The notes under the pieces are model-generated. The model had not been told where the DNA came from. It searched no databases and saw nothing but the letters and a program-made list of their open reading frames with translations. Of a stretch of DNA of 64,000 bases, positions 33,201 to 41,670 are shown piece by piece; within the stretch, counting starts at the first letter, position 1; each line of letters begins with the position of its first letter. This stretch comes from Paramagnetospirillum magneticum AMB-1 (lineage in GTDB: Bacteria; Pseudomonadota; Alphaproteobacteria; Rhodospirillales; Magnetospirillaceae). Where the stretch lies: the NCBI RefSeq assembly GCF_000009985.1, contig NC_007626.1:2721943-2785942 (forward strand), read 5' to 3'. Position numbers and translations under genes: made by a program.

Positions 33201-33699
33201 CCAGCCGGGCCAGCACGATCTCGGCCTTCTCGGTCTGTCCGTCCGCCAGCAGGCGCCCCACCGGCCCGGCCGGGCCGCCGGTCAGCACGATCAGCCCGTC
33301 GGACCGGGTCTCCAGGTCGTGCAGCGTCACCTGGGGCGTCTCGCCCGCATCGGTCTCCAGGAAGGCCTTGGAGACCAGCTTCAGCAGGTTGAGATAGCCC
33401 GCCTCGTTCTGGCACAGCAGCACCAGGGTGTCGGGCTCGGGCTTGCGCCCGTCCTTGGAAGGACCGCCGTCCTCGCGGCGGATGGCGATCTGGGCGCCGA
33501 CGATGGGCTGGATGCCCGCATCCGAGCACGAGGTGGAGAATTCCAGGGCACCGAACAGATTGGCGGTGTCGGTAATGCCCACGGCGGGCATGGCCGCCTT
33601 TTCACACAGCTTGATCAGCTGTTTGAGCTTGATGGCCCCTTCCGCCAGGGAATAGGCGGTGTGCACACGGAGATGGACGAAATCGGCATAGGCAGGCAT
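30235..33699 (-). CDS. dnaE: DNA polymerase III subunit alpha
   Basis: The replicative polymerase subunit, 1154 residues, typical for DnaE1. An N-terminal PHP domain (FVHLRVHTAYSLAEGAIK; GITDTANLFGALEF) is followed by palm/thumb regions with VGPGRGSGAGSAVAWAL and the catalytic Asp motif MPDFDIDFCQDRR (about residue 410). The fingers region follows (QITFGKLQARAVLRDVGRV, seen in pieces, and GFNKSHAAAYALIAYQTAW). A helix-hairpin-helix and an OB-fold precede a C-terminal tau-binding tail. The start at 33699 gives MPAYADFVHLRVHTAYS. The large plus-strand ORF here is an antisense shadow. Confidence 0.98.
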   Translation of the reverse strand: MPAYADFVHLRVHTAYSLAEGAIKLKQLIKLCEKAAMPAVGITDTANLFGALEFSTSCSDAGIQPIVGAQIAIRREDGGPSKDGRKPEPDTLVLLCQNEAGYLNLLKLVSKAFLETDAGETPQVTLHDLETRSDGLIVLTGGPAGPVGRLLADGQTEKAEIVLARLARAFAGRCYVELMRHNLEVEDRIEPLLVSLAYKHDLPLVATNEAFFADRGMYEAHDALVCIAEGAYISQDERRRLTPEHYFKSPEEMRALFADLPEACDNTLVIARRCAFGVAKRKPILPPYRMDGLTEAEVLRKKTWEGLEARLEKHVFKEGMTDDEKEHAAKPYRERIEFELNVIEEMGFPGYFLIVSDFIQWSKAQEIPVGPGRGSGAGSAVAWALTITDLDPLRWGLLFERFLNPERVSMPDFDIDFCQDRREETIRYVQGKYGYSQVAQIITFGKLQARAVLRDVGRVLQMPYGQVDRICKLVPNNPANPMTLEQALESEPLLKEQKERDEAVSHLIDLAMKLEGLYRHASTHAAGVVIGDRPLDELVPLYRDPRSDMPVTQFNMKWVESAGLVKFDFLGLKTLTVMVTAVKHVKKTKGIDIDLSAIPLDDAKSYELLSRGDAAGVFQLESSGMRDVLRKMGPNRLEDLIAVVALYRPGPMDQIPRYIACKHGKEEPDYMHPLLEPILKETFGIMVYQEQVMQIAQVLSGYSLGGADLLRRAMGKKDREEMDRQRAKFVEGATARAVDGGQASMIFDKVAKFAEYGFNKSHAAAYALIAYQTAWLKANYPAEFMAATMTYEMSNTDKLNSFRQELDRLGIKLLPPDINASQPTFSVEVLPDGGSAVRYALAALKNVGEAAMKSLVDERERGGRFKDVGDFAARMDSKVLNRRQLENMVKAGVFDSLDKNRGRLFKNADTLCRYAASAAEDRDSSQMSLLGGSNAPTLKLESGPDWSPHEKLNQEFEAVGFYLSAHPLDAYAKSMKRLNVLKIAELPRHLQSGGKGRVRLAGSLLSKQERVSAKGSRYAFLQFSDASGMFEVTCFSEILATSRELLDAGGPLLIDVDAKLEEDQLRMTCQRIASLDQEAAKAAAGIRVIISDDSAIRQLADLINGEARGRNLVRIVARADNREVELGLKSNITLSPKFMGSLRSIPGIAEVEEI

Positions 33700-33796
33700 G
33701 GCGGCAGATTAGCCCAACTCAACGCGCTTGTCCCCTGTCCTTGGGCCAGTCGACATACTCGGCTGGGCGCAAAGCGGGCACGGCCCCAAAGACTCC

Positions 33797-34177
33797 TTAT
33801 CCGCCGAGAACCGCATGGGTCGCGGCCCCCAGCAGGACGATGAAGGTCCCGATCATGCCCACCTGACGGAAGCGGAGCACGCCGGAGGTCAGCCCCCAGG
33901 CATGGAACAGGCGGGACACGATCAACAACGTCCCCAGGGCGTGGATAGACCAGAAGGGAGAACCGTTCATTTCCGCCAGGGTGATCAGAACCAAGGCAAA
34001 GGGCACGAACTCGGCGAAGTTGCCGTGAACCCGAATGGCCCTCGTCAGCCCCTCGTCGCCGCCGTCCCCCAGCGACGCCTTGGCGCGATAACGGGCCTTG
34101 ATCACGCGAAGGCTCAGCACGATGAACATCACGGCGAGCAGCGCGGCATAATAGGCGACGATTTTGGGAGCATGCAT
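33797..34177 (-). CDS. MAPEG-family membrane protein
   Basis: A 126-residue inner-membrane protein with four hydrophobic helices. IKARYRAKASLGDGGDEGLTRAIRVHGNFAEFVPFALVL carries the MAPEG signature (Arg/His/Asn-rich loop, HGNxxE). The eukaryotic family members are glutathione transferases or eicosanoid enzymes; bacterial YecN-like members have no firm role. It ends about 100 bp from the dnaE start and begins 5 bp after the lolD stop, on the same strand. Confidence 0.88.
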   Translation of the reverse strand: MHAPKIVAYYAALLAVMFIVLSLRVIKARYRAKASLGDGGDEGLTRAIRVHGNFAEFVPFALVLITLAEMNGSPFWSIHALGTLLIVSRLFHAWGLTSGVLRFRQVGMIGTFIVLLGAATHAVLGG

Positions 34178-34182
34178 GAATG

Positions 34183-34863
34183 CTAAACCTCGACCAGCAA
34201 GCCTTCGCTCATCTTCACCACCCGGTCCATGCGGGCGGCCAGATCCGGGTTGTGGGTGGCGATCAGCGCCGCCACGCCCGAGCCCTTGACCAGGCGGATC
34301 AGTTCGTCGAACACGCCATCGGCGGTATGGGGGTCGAGATTGCCGGTGGGCTCGTCGGCCAGCAGAACCCGCGGAGCATTGGCCAGGGCACGGCAGATGG
34401 CGACGCGCTGCTGCTCGCCGCCCGACAGCTGGCCGGGCCGGTGCTCGGCACGCTCGGCCAGCTTCATGCGGCCCAGAAGCTCCATGGCCCGCTCGCGCGC
34501 CTTGGCCTGGGGCACTCCGGCGATCATCTGCGGCAGGACGACGTTCTCGATGGCCGAGAATTCCGGTAGCAGATGGTGGTACTGGTAGACGAAGCCCAGA
34601 TGCAGACGCCGCAGCTGGGTGCGTTCCTTTTCGCCCAGCGCCCCCGCAGGATTGCCGGCCAGGAAGACCTCGCCGCCATCGGGACGTTCCAGCAGCCCGG
34701 CGATGTGCAGCAGCGTCGACTTGCCCGCCCCCGAGGGACCGACCAGGGCGACGATCTCTCCCGCCCTGATCTCCAGGTTGGCGCCTTTCAGCACCTCCAG
34801 GTCATCCTTGCCCTGCTTGAAGGCGCGGCGGATGTTGTCCAGCTTCAGGCCGTGGTTATTCAT
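34183..34863 (-). CDS. lolD: Lipoprotein-releasing ABC transporter ATPase
   Basis: Powers extraction of outer-membrane lipoproteins from the inner membrane for transfer to LolA. The 226-residue ATPase has Walker A GPSGAGKST, Q-loop VYQYHHLLPEF, signature LSGGEQQRVAICRALA, Walker B VLLADEPTGNLD and switch His in ATHN. The GNLD after Walker B and the adjacent LolC-type permease separate it from the DevA-like ATPase at 1671-2375. Its start overlaps the permease stop by 8 bp. Confidence 0.95.
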   Translation of the reverse strand: MNNHGLKLDNIRRAFKQGKDDLEVLKGANLEIRAGEIVALVGPSGAGKSTLLHIAGLLERPDGGEVFLAGNPAGALGEKERTQLRRLHLGFVYQYHHLLPEFSAIENVVLPQMIAGVPQAKARERAMELLGRMKLAERAEHRPGQLSGGEQQRVAICRALANAPRVLLADEPTGNLDPHTADGVFDELIRLVKGSGVAALIATHNPDLAARMDRVVKMSEGLLVEV

Positions 34864-36100
34864 AGCGCAGGGCCTCCACCGGATCGAGCTTGGCGGCGCG
34901 CCAGGCCGGGTAGATGGTGGCAGCGAAGGACAGGCCCAGGGCCATCAGCACCACGGTGACCACCTCGCGCGTCTCGACCCGGGCCGGCAGTTGGGTGAGG
35001 AAGTAGATCTCGGCGGCGAACAGCTCGCGCCCGATGATCGACTGGATGAACTGGCGGATGTTTTCGATGTTGGTGGCGAAGGCCACCCCCAGCACGGTGC
35101 CCGCCACCGTGCCCACCACCCCCACCGAGGCCCCGGCCAGGAAGAAGATGCGCAGGATCATCCCCCGCGTCGCCCCCATGGTGCGCAGGATGGCGATGTC
35201 GCGCCCCTTGTCCTTCACCAGCATGATCAGGCTGGAGATGATGTTGAAGGCCGCCACCAGGATGATCAGGGTGAGAATCAGGAACATGACGTTCCGCTCT
35301 ACCTGGATGGCGTTGAAGAAGTTGGCGTTGGCCTGCTGCCAGTCATAGATGGTGGCGGTGGTGCCGGTCAGGTCCCAGATGGCCTTGCGGGTCTCGGGCA
35401 CCATGTCGGGGTTTTCCAGGAACACCTCGATCTGAGTCACCTGTTCGGGCAGCCGGAAATAGGTCTGGGCAGCCTCCAGCGGCATGAAGATGAAGCCGGA
35501 ATCGTATTCGAACATGCCGACGTCAAAGGTTCCCACCACGCGGTAGCCGCGCATGCGCGGCACGGTGCCGAAGGCGGTGACGTTGCCCTTGGGCGAGATC
35601 AGCGAGATGGAATCGCCGATGCGCACGCCCAGCTTGTCGGCCAGGCGCTTGCCGATCACCACCGCGTCGTCGCCAGCGAAATCGGCGGGATTGCCGCGGT
35701 ACTTCTTCTGGAAGACCGGCCGGGTCAGCAGGTCTTGGCCGCGCACGCCGCGCACGATGGCCCCCGTTCCGCCGCCGGACGAGGTGGCGAAGACCTGGCC
35801 TTCGGCGGTGGGAATCACCCGGGTCACGCCCGGCAGCTTGCGGATGGAGTCGGCCAGCGGGTCGTAGCCCGACAGCGGCGCGCCGCTGCCATAGACGCCG
35901 ATATGGCCATTGATGCCGAGAATGCGGCCCAGCAACTCGTGGCGAAAGCCGTTCATCACCGCCATCACCACGATCAGCGTGGCGACGCCCAGGCCGATCC
36001 CCGCAAGGGAGAAGCCGGCGATCACCGAAATGAAGCCTTCCTTGCGCCGGGCCCGCAGATAGCGGAACGCCACCATGCGCTCGAACGAATTGAAAATCAT
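34856..36100 (-). CDS. lolC: Lipoprotein-releasing ABC transporter permease
   Basis: A 414-residue permease. One N-terminal helix (about 23-45, FISVIAGFSLAGIGLGVA) is followed by a periplasmic domain of about 220 residues and three C-terminal helices. ILRTMGATRGMILRIFFLAG is the LolC/E coupling region. A single permease gene sits with lolD; alphaproteobacteria usually have one LolC/E-type protein (LolF-like homodimer) rather than the LolC plus LolE pair. The ATG at 36100 (MIFNSFERMVAFRYLRARR) fits; a longer in-frame codon at 36133 is less likely. Confidence 0.94.
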   Translation of the reverse strand: MIFNSFERMVAFRYLRARRKEGFISVIAGFSLAGIGLGVATLIVVMAVMNGFRHELLGRILGINGHIGVYGSGAPLSGYDPLADSIRKLPGVTRVIPTAEGQVFATSSGGGTGAIVRGVRGQDLLTRPVFQKKYRGNPADFAGDDAVVIGKRLADKLGVRIGDSISLISPKGNVTAFGTVPRMRGYRVVGTFDVGMFEYDSGFIFMPLEAAQTYFRLPEQVTQIEVFLENPDMVPETRKAIWDLTGTTATIYDWQQANANFFNAIQVERNVMFLILTLIILVAAFNIISSLIMLVKDKGRDIAILRTMGATRGMILRIFFLAGASVGVVGTVAGTVLGVAFATNIENIRQFIQSIIGRELFAAEIYFLTQLPARVETREVVTVVLMALGLSFAATIYPAWRAAKLDPVEALRYE

Positions 36101-36160
36101 GGAACCCCGCCGATCAATCCTGGACGGGGACAATAGGCAAAGGCGGCCCGCTTGGCAACG

Positions 36161-37021
36161 CTACCGCACGCCGCGCCTGGCGCAGGCCTCGGCCAGGGCG
36201 CGCTGGTCCTCTGACAGCATGGGCTCGTCGTTGAAGGTGAAGGTGTTGCGGGCGATGTCATACTTCACCACGCCGACCTTCATGGTGGTGGAATCCAGCC
36301 CCTTGCCCGACAGCCCGGCCAAGGTGCCCTCGGTCGCCATGTTGGTGTCGGTGTATTGCTGCCGAAGCGTGGTGTCCTGGGCCTGCAGGTTGCTGACCGT
36401 GGCCGTATTGGCGGCAATGGCGGTATTCGTGGTGGTGATCTGGGAATTGATGGAGGACAGCTTGGTGTTGTAGGCGCTGTCGATGGCCTGCTGCCGCGCC
36501 GCCCGGACCCGCAGCAGGCCCGGATCGGTGGCCCCTGCCCCGCCGGTATTGGCGATCAGCGCGGCAGTATCGGAATTATAGGTGGTGGTCAGCGCCGTCT
36601 TCTGGGAGTTGAGGGTGGAAAGCTGGCTGTTCAGCGCCGTCCCCTGGGCCTTGGCATTGGTGATGGCGGTGGTGTTGTTGGCCACGGCCGTCGCGGCGGC
36701 GGCCTTGTTCTTGTTGGCCGCCTTGGCCTTGTTGTAGGTCAGCGGATTGATGGTGATGGGAATCTCCAGCACCTCGGGCAGCACCTTCTTGGCGAAGGCC
36801 TCGCGCCCCGGATCGGTATCGGCCGACACCACCGGCCTGCCATGCACGTCGACCCCCGGCTTGTAGGCCACGTCCGGAGCCGGCGTGTGTCGGATCACCC
36901 GAGAACAGTCGAGTTTAGAGATAGTGATGACCATGGGACCGGAAGAGCCCGCCGCGCCCTGAGCCAGAGAAACCGAGGCGGAAAGGCAGATCACGGCGGA
37001 CAGGGGCAGGATACGGCGCAT
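36161..37021 (-). CDS. Secreted coiled-coil protein of unknown function
   Basis: A 286-residue protein with a Sec signal peptide (residues 1 to about 20, SLA-Q). Residues about 95-230 are low-complexity Ala/Asn/Thr/Gln/Ser with heptad-like spacing, predicted as two or three long helices (STLNSQKTALTTTYNSDTAA; SINSQITTTNTAIAANTA). A short globular tail ends SEDQRALAEACARRG. The Asn/Thr-rich composition differs from its neighbours. No family recognised. The GGAG upstream of the ATG at 37021 supports this start. It is a monocistronic-looking gene between lolC and an intergenic gap. Confidence 0.72.
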   Translation of the reverse strand: MRRILPLSAVICLSASVSLAQGAAGSSGPMVITISKLDCSRVIRHTPAPDVAYKPGVDVHGRPVVSADTDPGREAFAKKVLPEVLEIPITINPLTYNKAKAANKNKAAAATAVANNTTAITNAKAQGTALNSQLSTLNSQKTALTTTYNSDTAALIANTGGAGATDPGLLRVRAARQQAIDSAYNTKLSSINSQITTTNTAIAANTATVSNLQAQDTTLRQQYTDTNMATEGTLAGLSGKGLDSTTMKVGVVKYDIARNTFTFNDEPMLSEDQRALAEACARRGVR

Positions 37022-37330
37022 GGGCTTAGGCTCCATGGAACAACAGGCGACGCCATAACGATGCGCCGACCGCCGCCGGCCTTCAAGACTTTCGCGCCGG
37101 CCGCCATTTACGAAATGTTCACAAAGAAATGTGGTGACAGTCGTCAGAATATTACGTAAATTGACGCCAAGCCCGGTGAACGGGCAAGACATCCGATAAC
37201 GGTTGCGCCAAAGCGGCTTGAGTGTCGGGAGGAACGTGTCCCAGGTCCGCCGTCAAGGCCGAGGCCAGGAACGTAGGATGCGGCAGGATCGCCAAGGCGG
37301 TCCTGTCGTTTCCCATTTCAGGCCCCCACC
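37022..37330. other. Intergenic gap without a supported gene
   Basis: About 310 bp between the secreted coiled-coil gene and tag. The first 140 bp are AT-richer and probably hold the coiled-coil gene's promoter (minus strand), including an 8-bp palindrome TTACGTAA near 37155. A GCCCG-GTGAA-CGGGC hairpin lies at about 37171-37185. Short ORFs on both strands have no family features or good ribosome sites. Confidence 0.5.
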
Positions 37331-37885
37331 TCAAGCATAAAAAGCGGGATCGACCGCGAAGCAGGGTGCGCCGGCAGCGCGAAGCCGCGCCTGGACCGGG
37401 CAATCCTCGCGATGGCCTCCCGGCAGGTAGCCGATGCTCATCAGAAACTCCCCCACCACCTCACCGCCCACGAAGACGAACGTGGCCTTGAACAGCTTGA
37501 CCCAGCCATCCTTGGTCAGGGGATGGTGCCGCGCCAGCCAGGCGGCGAAACTGCCCTCGCGCGCCCGCAGGGCCTGCAGCCGACGGGCATTCTCGACGAT
37601 GGCGGCCAGCTTGCGGCGGTTGCGGATGATGCCGGAATCATTCATCAGCCGTTCCAGCTCGGCCTCGCCATAGGCGGCCACCTTGTCCACCTCGAAACCG
37701 TCGAAGGCCGCCGCCATGGCCGGGCGCTTCTTCAGCACGATCAGCCAGGATAACCCCGCCTGAAAGATCTCCAGGCAAAGGCGCTCGAACAGCACCGCTT
37801 CGTCGGCAACGGGAAAGCCGTATTCCCGGTCATGATAGGGACCGTGGAACGGATGGCCGGGCGCGACGTCGCAATACCAAGACAT
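37331..37885 (-). CDS. tag: DNA-3-methyladenine glycosylase I
   Basis: Removes 3-methyladenine from alkylated DNA to start base-excision repair. The 184-residue HhH-fold protein has Cys (WYCD), His and Asp/Glu in PYHDREYG, GLSWLIVLKKRPAM, NRRKLAAIVENAR, and GYLPGGHREDCPVQ, whose His and Cys complete the structural Zn site. The ATG at 37885 follows a strong GAGGAG; the codon at 37903 would place the start inside that ribosome site. Confidence 0.95.
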   Translation of the reverse strand: MSWYCDVAPGHPFHGPYHDREYGFPVADEAVLFERLCLEIFQAGLSWLIVLKKRPAMAAAFDGFEVDKVAAYGEAELERLMNDSGIIRNRRKLAAIVENARRLQALRAREGSFAAWLARHHPLTKDGWVKLFKATFVFVGGEVVGEFLMSIGYLPGGHREDCPVQARLRAAGAPCFAVDPAFYA

Positions 37886-37950
37886 TTGTTTCTCCTCGGC
37901 CACGCGGCCGCCCCGCCACCCCCGCGTGGCCGAGGAGGGTTGGAGTCCGG

Positions 37951-38355
<405 letters not shown>

Positions 38356-38593
38356 CGGAATCCTCGTCCTTGCTGCGAAAACATGTATGGATCACCTATA
38401 TCATGCCTGAGGCACGACGGACACAAGGCGATGCGGCCTTTGACTTGCCGCCCCTTGCGGGTTACGAAGGGGCCTGAAGCCTGAACCTGGGAAGTGGGGC
38501 GGAGCCGTGCCGGAACACGAAAACGGCGCGAAATTCAAGGAAACAGCCGGAAAAAATTCCGACAATCCTGATTTCGCGCGCATCGGTGATTCC

Positions 38594-40918
38594 ATGTCCA
38601 TCTGGGCCAAACTGGCCAATGGCGTGGCCCTCGTCCTGCTGCTCGGCTGTTCCGCCATGTTCGTGGTGGTCATGGGCTCGTTGCCGCGCATCGACGGACG
38701 CCACCCGGTCAACGGCATCCAGCTGAAAACCACCATCACCCGTGACAGCGTGGGCATCCCCAAGATCGTCGCCGATACCCGGCATGACGCTTACTTCGCC
38801 ATGGGCTGGGTCCACGCCCAGGACCGCATGTGGCAGTTGGAGACCCAACGCCGCCTGGGCGCCGGCCGTCTGGCCGAAGTGGTGGGCGAGCCGGGATTGG
38901 CCAGCGACCGCTACATGCGCACCCTCGGGCTCTATCAGGCGGCGGAGCGCTCGCTGGGAGCATTGCCGGAGCCGACCCGGTCGGCGCTGCAATCCTACGC
39001 CGACGGCATCAATGCCTGGCTTTCCTACAATACCCATCGCCTGCCGCCGGAATTCGACCTGCTGCGGCTGAAGCCCGAGCCTTGGACCCCCGCCGATTCC
39101 ATGGTCTGGCAGAAGATCATGGCCATGACCCTGGCGGGGAACTGGCACGACGACGTCCTGCGCGCCCAATTGGCCCGCACCCTCGACTCCAAGCGCATGC
39201 AGGAGCTGTTCCCCGCCTACCCCGCCGACGCCCCGGTGACCCTGGCGACGGAGGGCGGCAAGGCCTTGCTCGACCTTTCCACCGAAGCGCTGCGCCCCAT
39301 GCCGGCGTCCAATGTCTGGGTGGTGGGCGGCGCCCGCACGCGCTCGGGAAAGCCGCTGTTGGCCGGTGATCCGCATCTGGCCTTCCGTGCTCCCGTCCTG
39401 TGGTATCTGGCGGAAGTGGAAATGCCCGGGCTCAAGCTGGCGGGCGCCACCGTCCCTGGCCTGCCCTTCCATCTGATCGGCCATAACGGCCGCATCGCCT
39501 GGAGCTTCACCTCCACCCAGGCCGATACCGTCGATCTGTTCGTCGAGAAACTGGCCGGCGAAACCGGCTACCGCACCCCCGAGGGCGCCAAGCCGTTTCT
39601 CACGCGGACCGAGACCATCAAGGTCAAGGGCGGGGCCGATGTGACCCTGACCGTGCGCGAAACCCGCCACGGGCCGGTGATTTCCGATCTCCTCCCCCAG
39701 GCCATCGCCGCCAAGGACGAGGTGGTGGCCCTCGCCGCCACCGCCCTCGGTCACGGCGACACCAGCGTCGGGGCCTTGCATGCGCTGAACCAGGCCACCG
39801 ACTGGCCGAGTTTCACCAAGGCGGTCAAGGACGTGCAGGCGCCGGTCCTGAATATCGCCTATGCGGATACCGCCGGAAATATCGGTTTTTTCACCGCCGG
39901 GCGGATTCCCGTCCGCAAATCGGGCAACGGCACCGTGCCCATGCGCGGATGGACCGGGGAAGGCGACTGGACCGGCTGGGTGGCCACGGCCAAGCTGCCG
40001 CAAAGCCTCAATCCCAAATCCGCCGTGCTGATCAACGCCAACAACAAGGTGGTGGGCGAGAAATACCCCCATCTGATCACCGCGTCCTGGCCCGACGGCT
40101 ATCGCGCCGCCCGCATCCGCGACCTGCTGGGCGAACGCCGCGGCCTGACCATCGAGGATATGGCGGCCATCCAGGCTGATGCGGTCTCGCCACAGGCCAT
40201 CGAGTTGAAGGACCTGCTGACCGGCATCGAGTTCAAGGACCAGCACGCCCGCGACATCGCCCACCGGATTGCCGAGTGGGACGGCAAGGCCGACCGTGAC
40301 CGGTCCGAGCCGCTGATCTTCGCCGCCTGGATGAACCGTCTGAACCGGGCCATCCTGGCCGACGAGCTGAAGGACAACTTTCCGGCCTTCGAACAGGTCA
40401 GGGCGCCGGTTCTGGTGGATATCCTGACCCGGCGGCGGCACTGGTGCGACGACATCACCACCCCCGAGGCAGAGAGCTGCGACGATCTGATCGAGGGCAG
40501 CCTGACAAAGGCCCTGGCCGACCTGGAGAAGGCCTGGGGCAAGGACATGAAGACATGGCGCTGGGGCGCCGCCCACCCGGCCCGCTTCGCGCACCCTTTC
40601 CTGGGAAAGATTCCGGTGCTGGGCGACATGGCCAATCTGCAGGTGCCGTCCGATGGCGACGACTTCACCATCTCTCGCGGGACCTACACGGTCGAGGGTG
40701 ACGGAGCGCACTTCCCCCAGATTCACGGGGCCGGATTGCGGGTGGTCTTCGATCTGGCCGACTTGGCCGACAGCCGCTTCGTCATCGCCACCGGCCAGTC
40801 GGGCAATCCGCTGTCGCGCCACTACGCCGACATGCTGCCTGCCTGGAGCGTCAACCGCCTCTACCGGCTGGGCCTAGACGCCAAGCGTTCGGTGCTGACC
40901 CTGGAGCGGGGGCGGTAA
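38594..40918 (+). CDS. Penicillin-acylase-family Ntn hydrolase (periplasmic)
   Basis: A 774-residue precursor of the penicillin/acyl-homoserine-lactone acylase family. An N-terminal hydrophobic segment (residues about 8-28) is followed by the alpha subunit (IPKIVADTRHDAYFAMGWVHAQDRMWQLE), a linker, and the autoproteolytic site PMPAS-NVWVVGG, whose Ser (about residue 239) becomes the N-terminal nucleophile of the beta subunit. FHLIGHNGRIAWSFTSTQAD follows. The substrate may be beta-lactams, N-acyl-homoserine lactones or other N-acyl compounds. The start at 38594 is preferred because the extension to a GTG at 38507 has weak coding character. Confidence 0.9.
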   Translation: MSIWAKLANGVALVLLLGCSAMFVVVMGSLPRIDGRHPVNGIQLKTTITRDSVGIPKIVADTRHDAYFAMGWVHAQDRMWQLETQRRLGAGRLAEVVGEPGLASDRYMRTLGLYQAAERSLGALPEPTRSALQSYADGINAWLSYNTHRLPPEFDLLRLKPEPWTPADSMVWQKIMAMTLAGNWHDDVLRAQLARTLDSKRMQELFPAYPADAPVTLATEGGKALLDLSTEALRPMPASNVWVVGGARTRSGKPLLAGDPHLAFRAPVLWYLAEVEMPGLKLAGATVPGLPFHLIGHNGRIAWSFTSTQADTVDLFVEKLAGETGYRTPEGAKPFLTRTETIKVKGGADVTLTVRETRHGPVISDLLPQAIAAKDEVVALAATALGHGDTSVGALHALNQATDWPSFTKAVKDVQAPVLNIAYADTAGNIGFFTAGRIPVRKSGNGTVPMRGWTGEGDWTGWVATAKLPQSLNPKSAVLINANNKVVGEKYPHLITASWPDGYRAARIRDLLGERRGLTIEDMAAIQADAVSPQAIELKDLLTGIEFKDQHARDIAHRIAEWDGKADRDRSEPLIFAAWMNRLNRAILADELKDNFPAFEQVRAPVLVDILTRRRHWCDDITTPEAESCDDLIEGSLTKALADLEKAWGKDMKTWRWGAAHPARFAHPFLGKIPVLGDMANLQVPSDGDDFTISRGTYTVEGDGAHFPQIHGAGLRVVFDLADLADSRFVIATGQSGNPLSRHYADMLPAWSVNRLYRLGLDAKRSVLTLERGR

Positions 40919-40933
40919 CGCAGGTCACCGCCC
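40910..40933. terminator. Inverted repeat between convergent acylase and flavin reductase genes
   Basis: GGGCGGT-(10 nt)-ACCGCCC overlaps the acylase stop codon and ends 24 bp before the flavin reductase stop. A 7-bp perfect stem at a convergent junction could act as a bidirectional terminator, but neither strand has a T-run. Confidence 0.35.
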
Positions 40934-40957
40934 GCCGTCTGCAAGGCAATCCGCCCG

Positions 40958-41461
40958 TCACACCACGTCGGTGAGGGGCGAGGCCGCGGGCTCCATGTAG
41001 CTGCCGCGGAAGTAGACCAGGGGACTGCCGCCTTCCTGGTGCTTCATCTTCTCCACCTTGCCGATGAAGATCTGATGGTCGCCACCATCAACCACGTTGA
41101 CCAGCGAGCATTCCAGGCTGGCCAGGCAGCCGGCCAGGACGGGTACGCCGCTGGCGCCGGCACTCCACGACACGCCCTGCCACTTGTCCTCGGACCGGCT
41201 GGCGAAGCGGATAGAGAGGTCCCGCTGATGTTCCGACAAAATGTTGACGCAAAAATGCCCAAAGGTCTTGAAAGACTCCATGCTGGACGTCCCGTTGCCC
41301 AGGCAGAACAGCACCAGCGGCGGTTCCAGCGACAGGGACGAGAACGCGCTGACCGTAACGCCCACCGGCTCCTTGGCCTCTGGGATCAGGGTCGTGACCA
41401 CCGTAACGCCAGTGGCGAAGCAACCCAGAGTTTTGCGAAAAGAGCGGGTATCAAGGGACAT
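40958..41461 (-). CDS. Flavin reductase-like FMN-binding protein (HpaC family)
   Basis: A 167-residue protein of the flavin reductase domain family. LDTRSFRKTLGCFATGVTVVTT, VGVTVSAFSSLSLEPPLVLFCL, FCVNILSEHQ and the C-terminal LVYFRGSY are the FMN/NADH-binding family blocks. It would supply reduced flavin to a two-component monooxygenase; no oxygenase gene is adjacent. The ATG at 41461 gives a family-typical length; the frame is open to 41587 but the extra 42 residues are not family-like. It is divergent from motA. Confidence 0.87.
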   Translation of the reverse strand: MSLDTRSFRKTLGCFATGVTVVTTLIPEAKEPVGVTVSAFSSLSLEPPLVLFCLGNGTSSMESFKTFGHFCVNILSEHQRDLSIRFASRSEDKWQGVSWSAGASGVPVLAGCLASLECSLVNVVDGGDHQIFIGKVEKMKHQEGGSPLVYFRGSYMEPAASPLTDVV

Positions 41462-41670
41462 GAACGGCTCGATATCATTGGACGCGGGATGTAGATTTAA
41501 ATGCGTTCCGTCGTCCAGGTCAAATGCGCCTTTTCCCATTGTGTGTGAAAAGAGACGACTTTCATCACGACAAGGCAGTTGACTCAAGACATGGAGCAGG
41601 AATTATAGCATTCTCCGTCATTGGGAGACGATCCGCCCACCCCCGTCGGGGTGGCGTTCAGGGGAAGTGA

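Noticed and set aside
30802..33843. 1013-residue open frame antisense to dnaE
   Set aside because: High-GC shadow: His/Gln/Gly-rich translation without domains, while the minus-strand frame encodes full DnaE with its PHP and catalytic Asp motifs.
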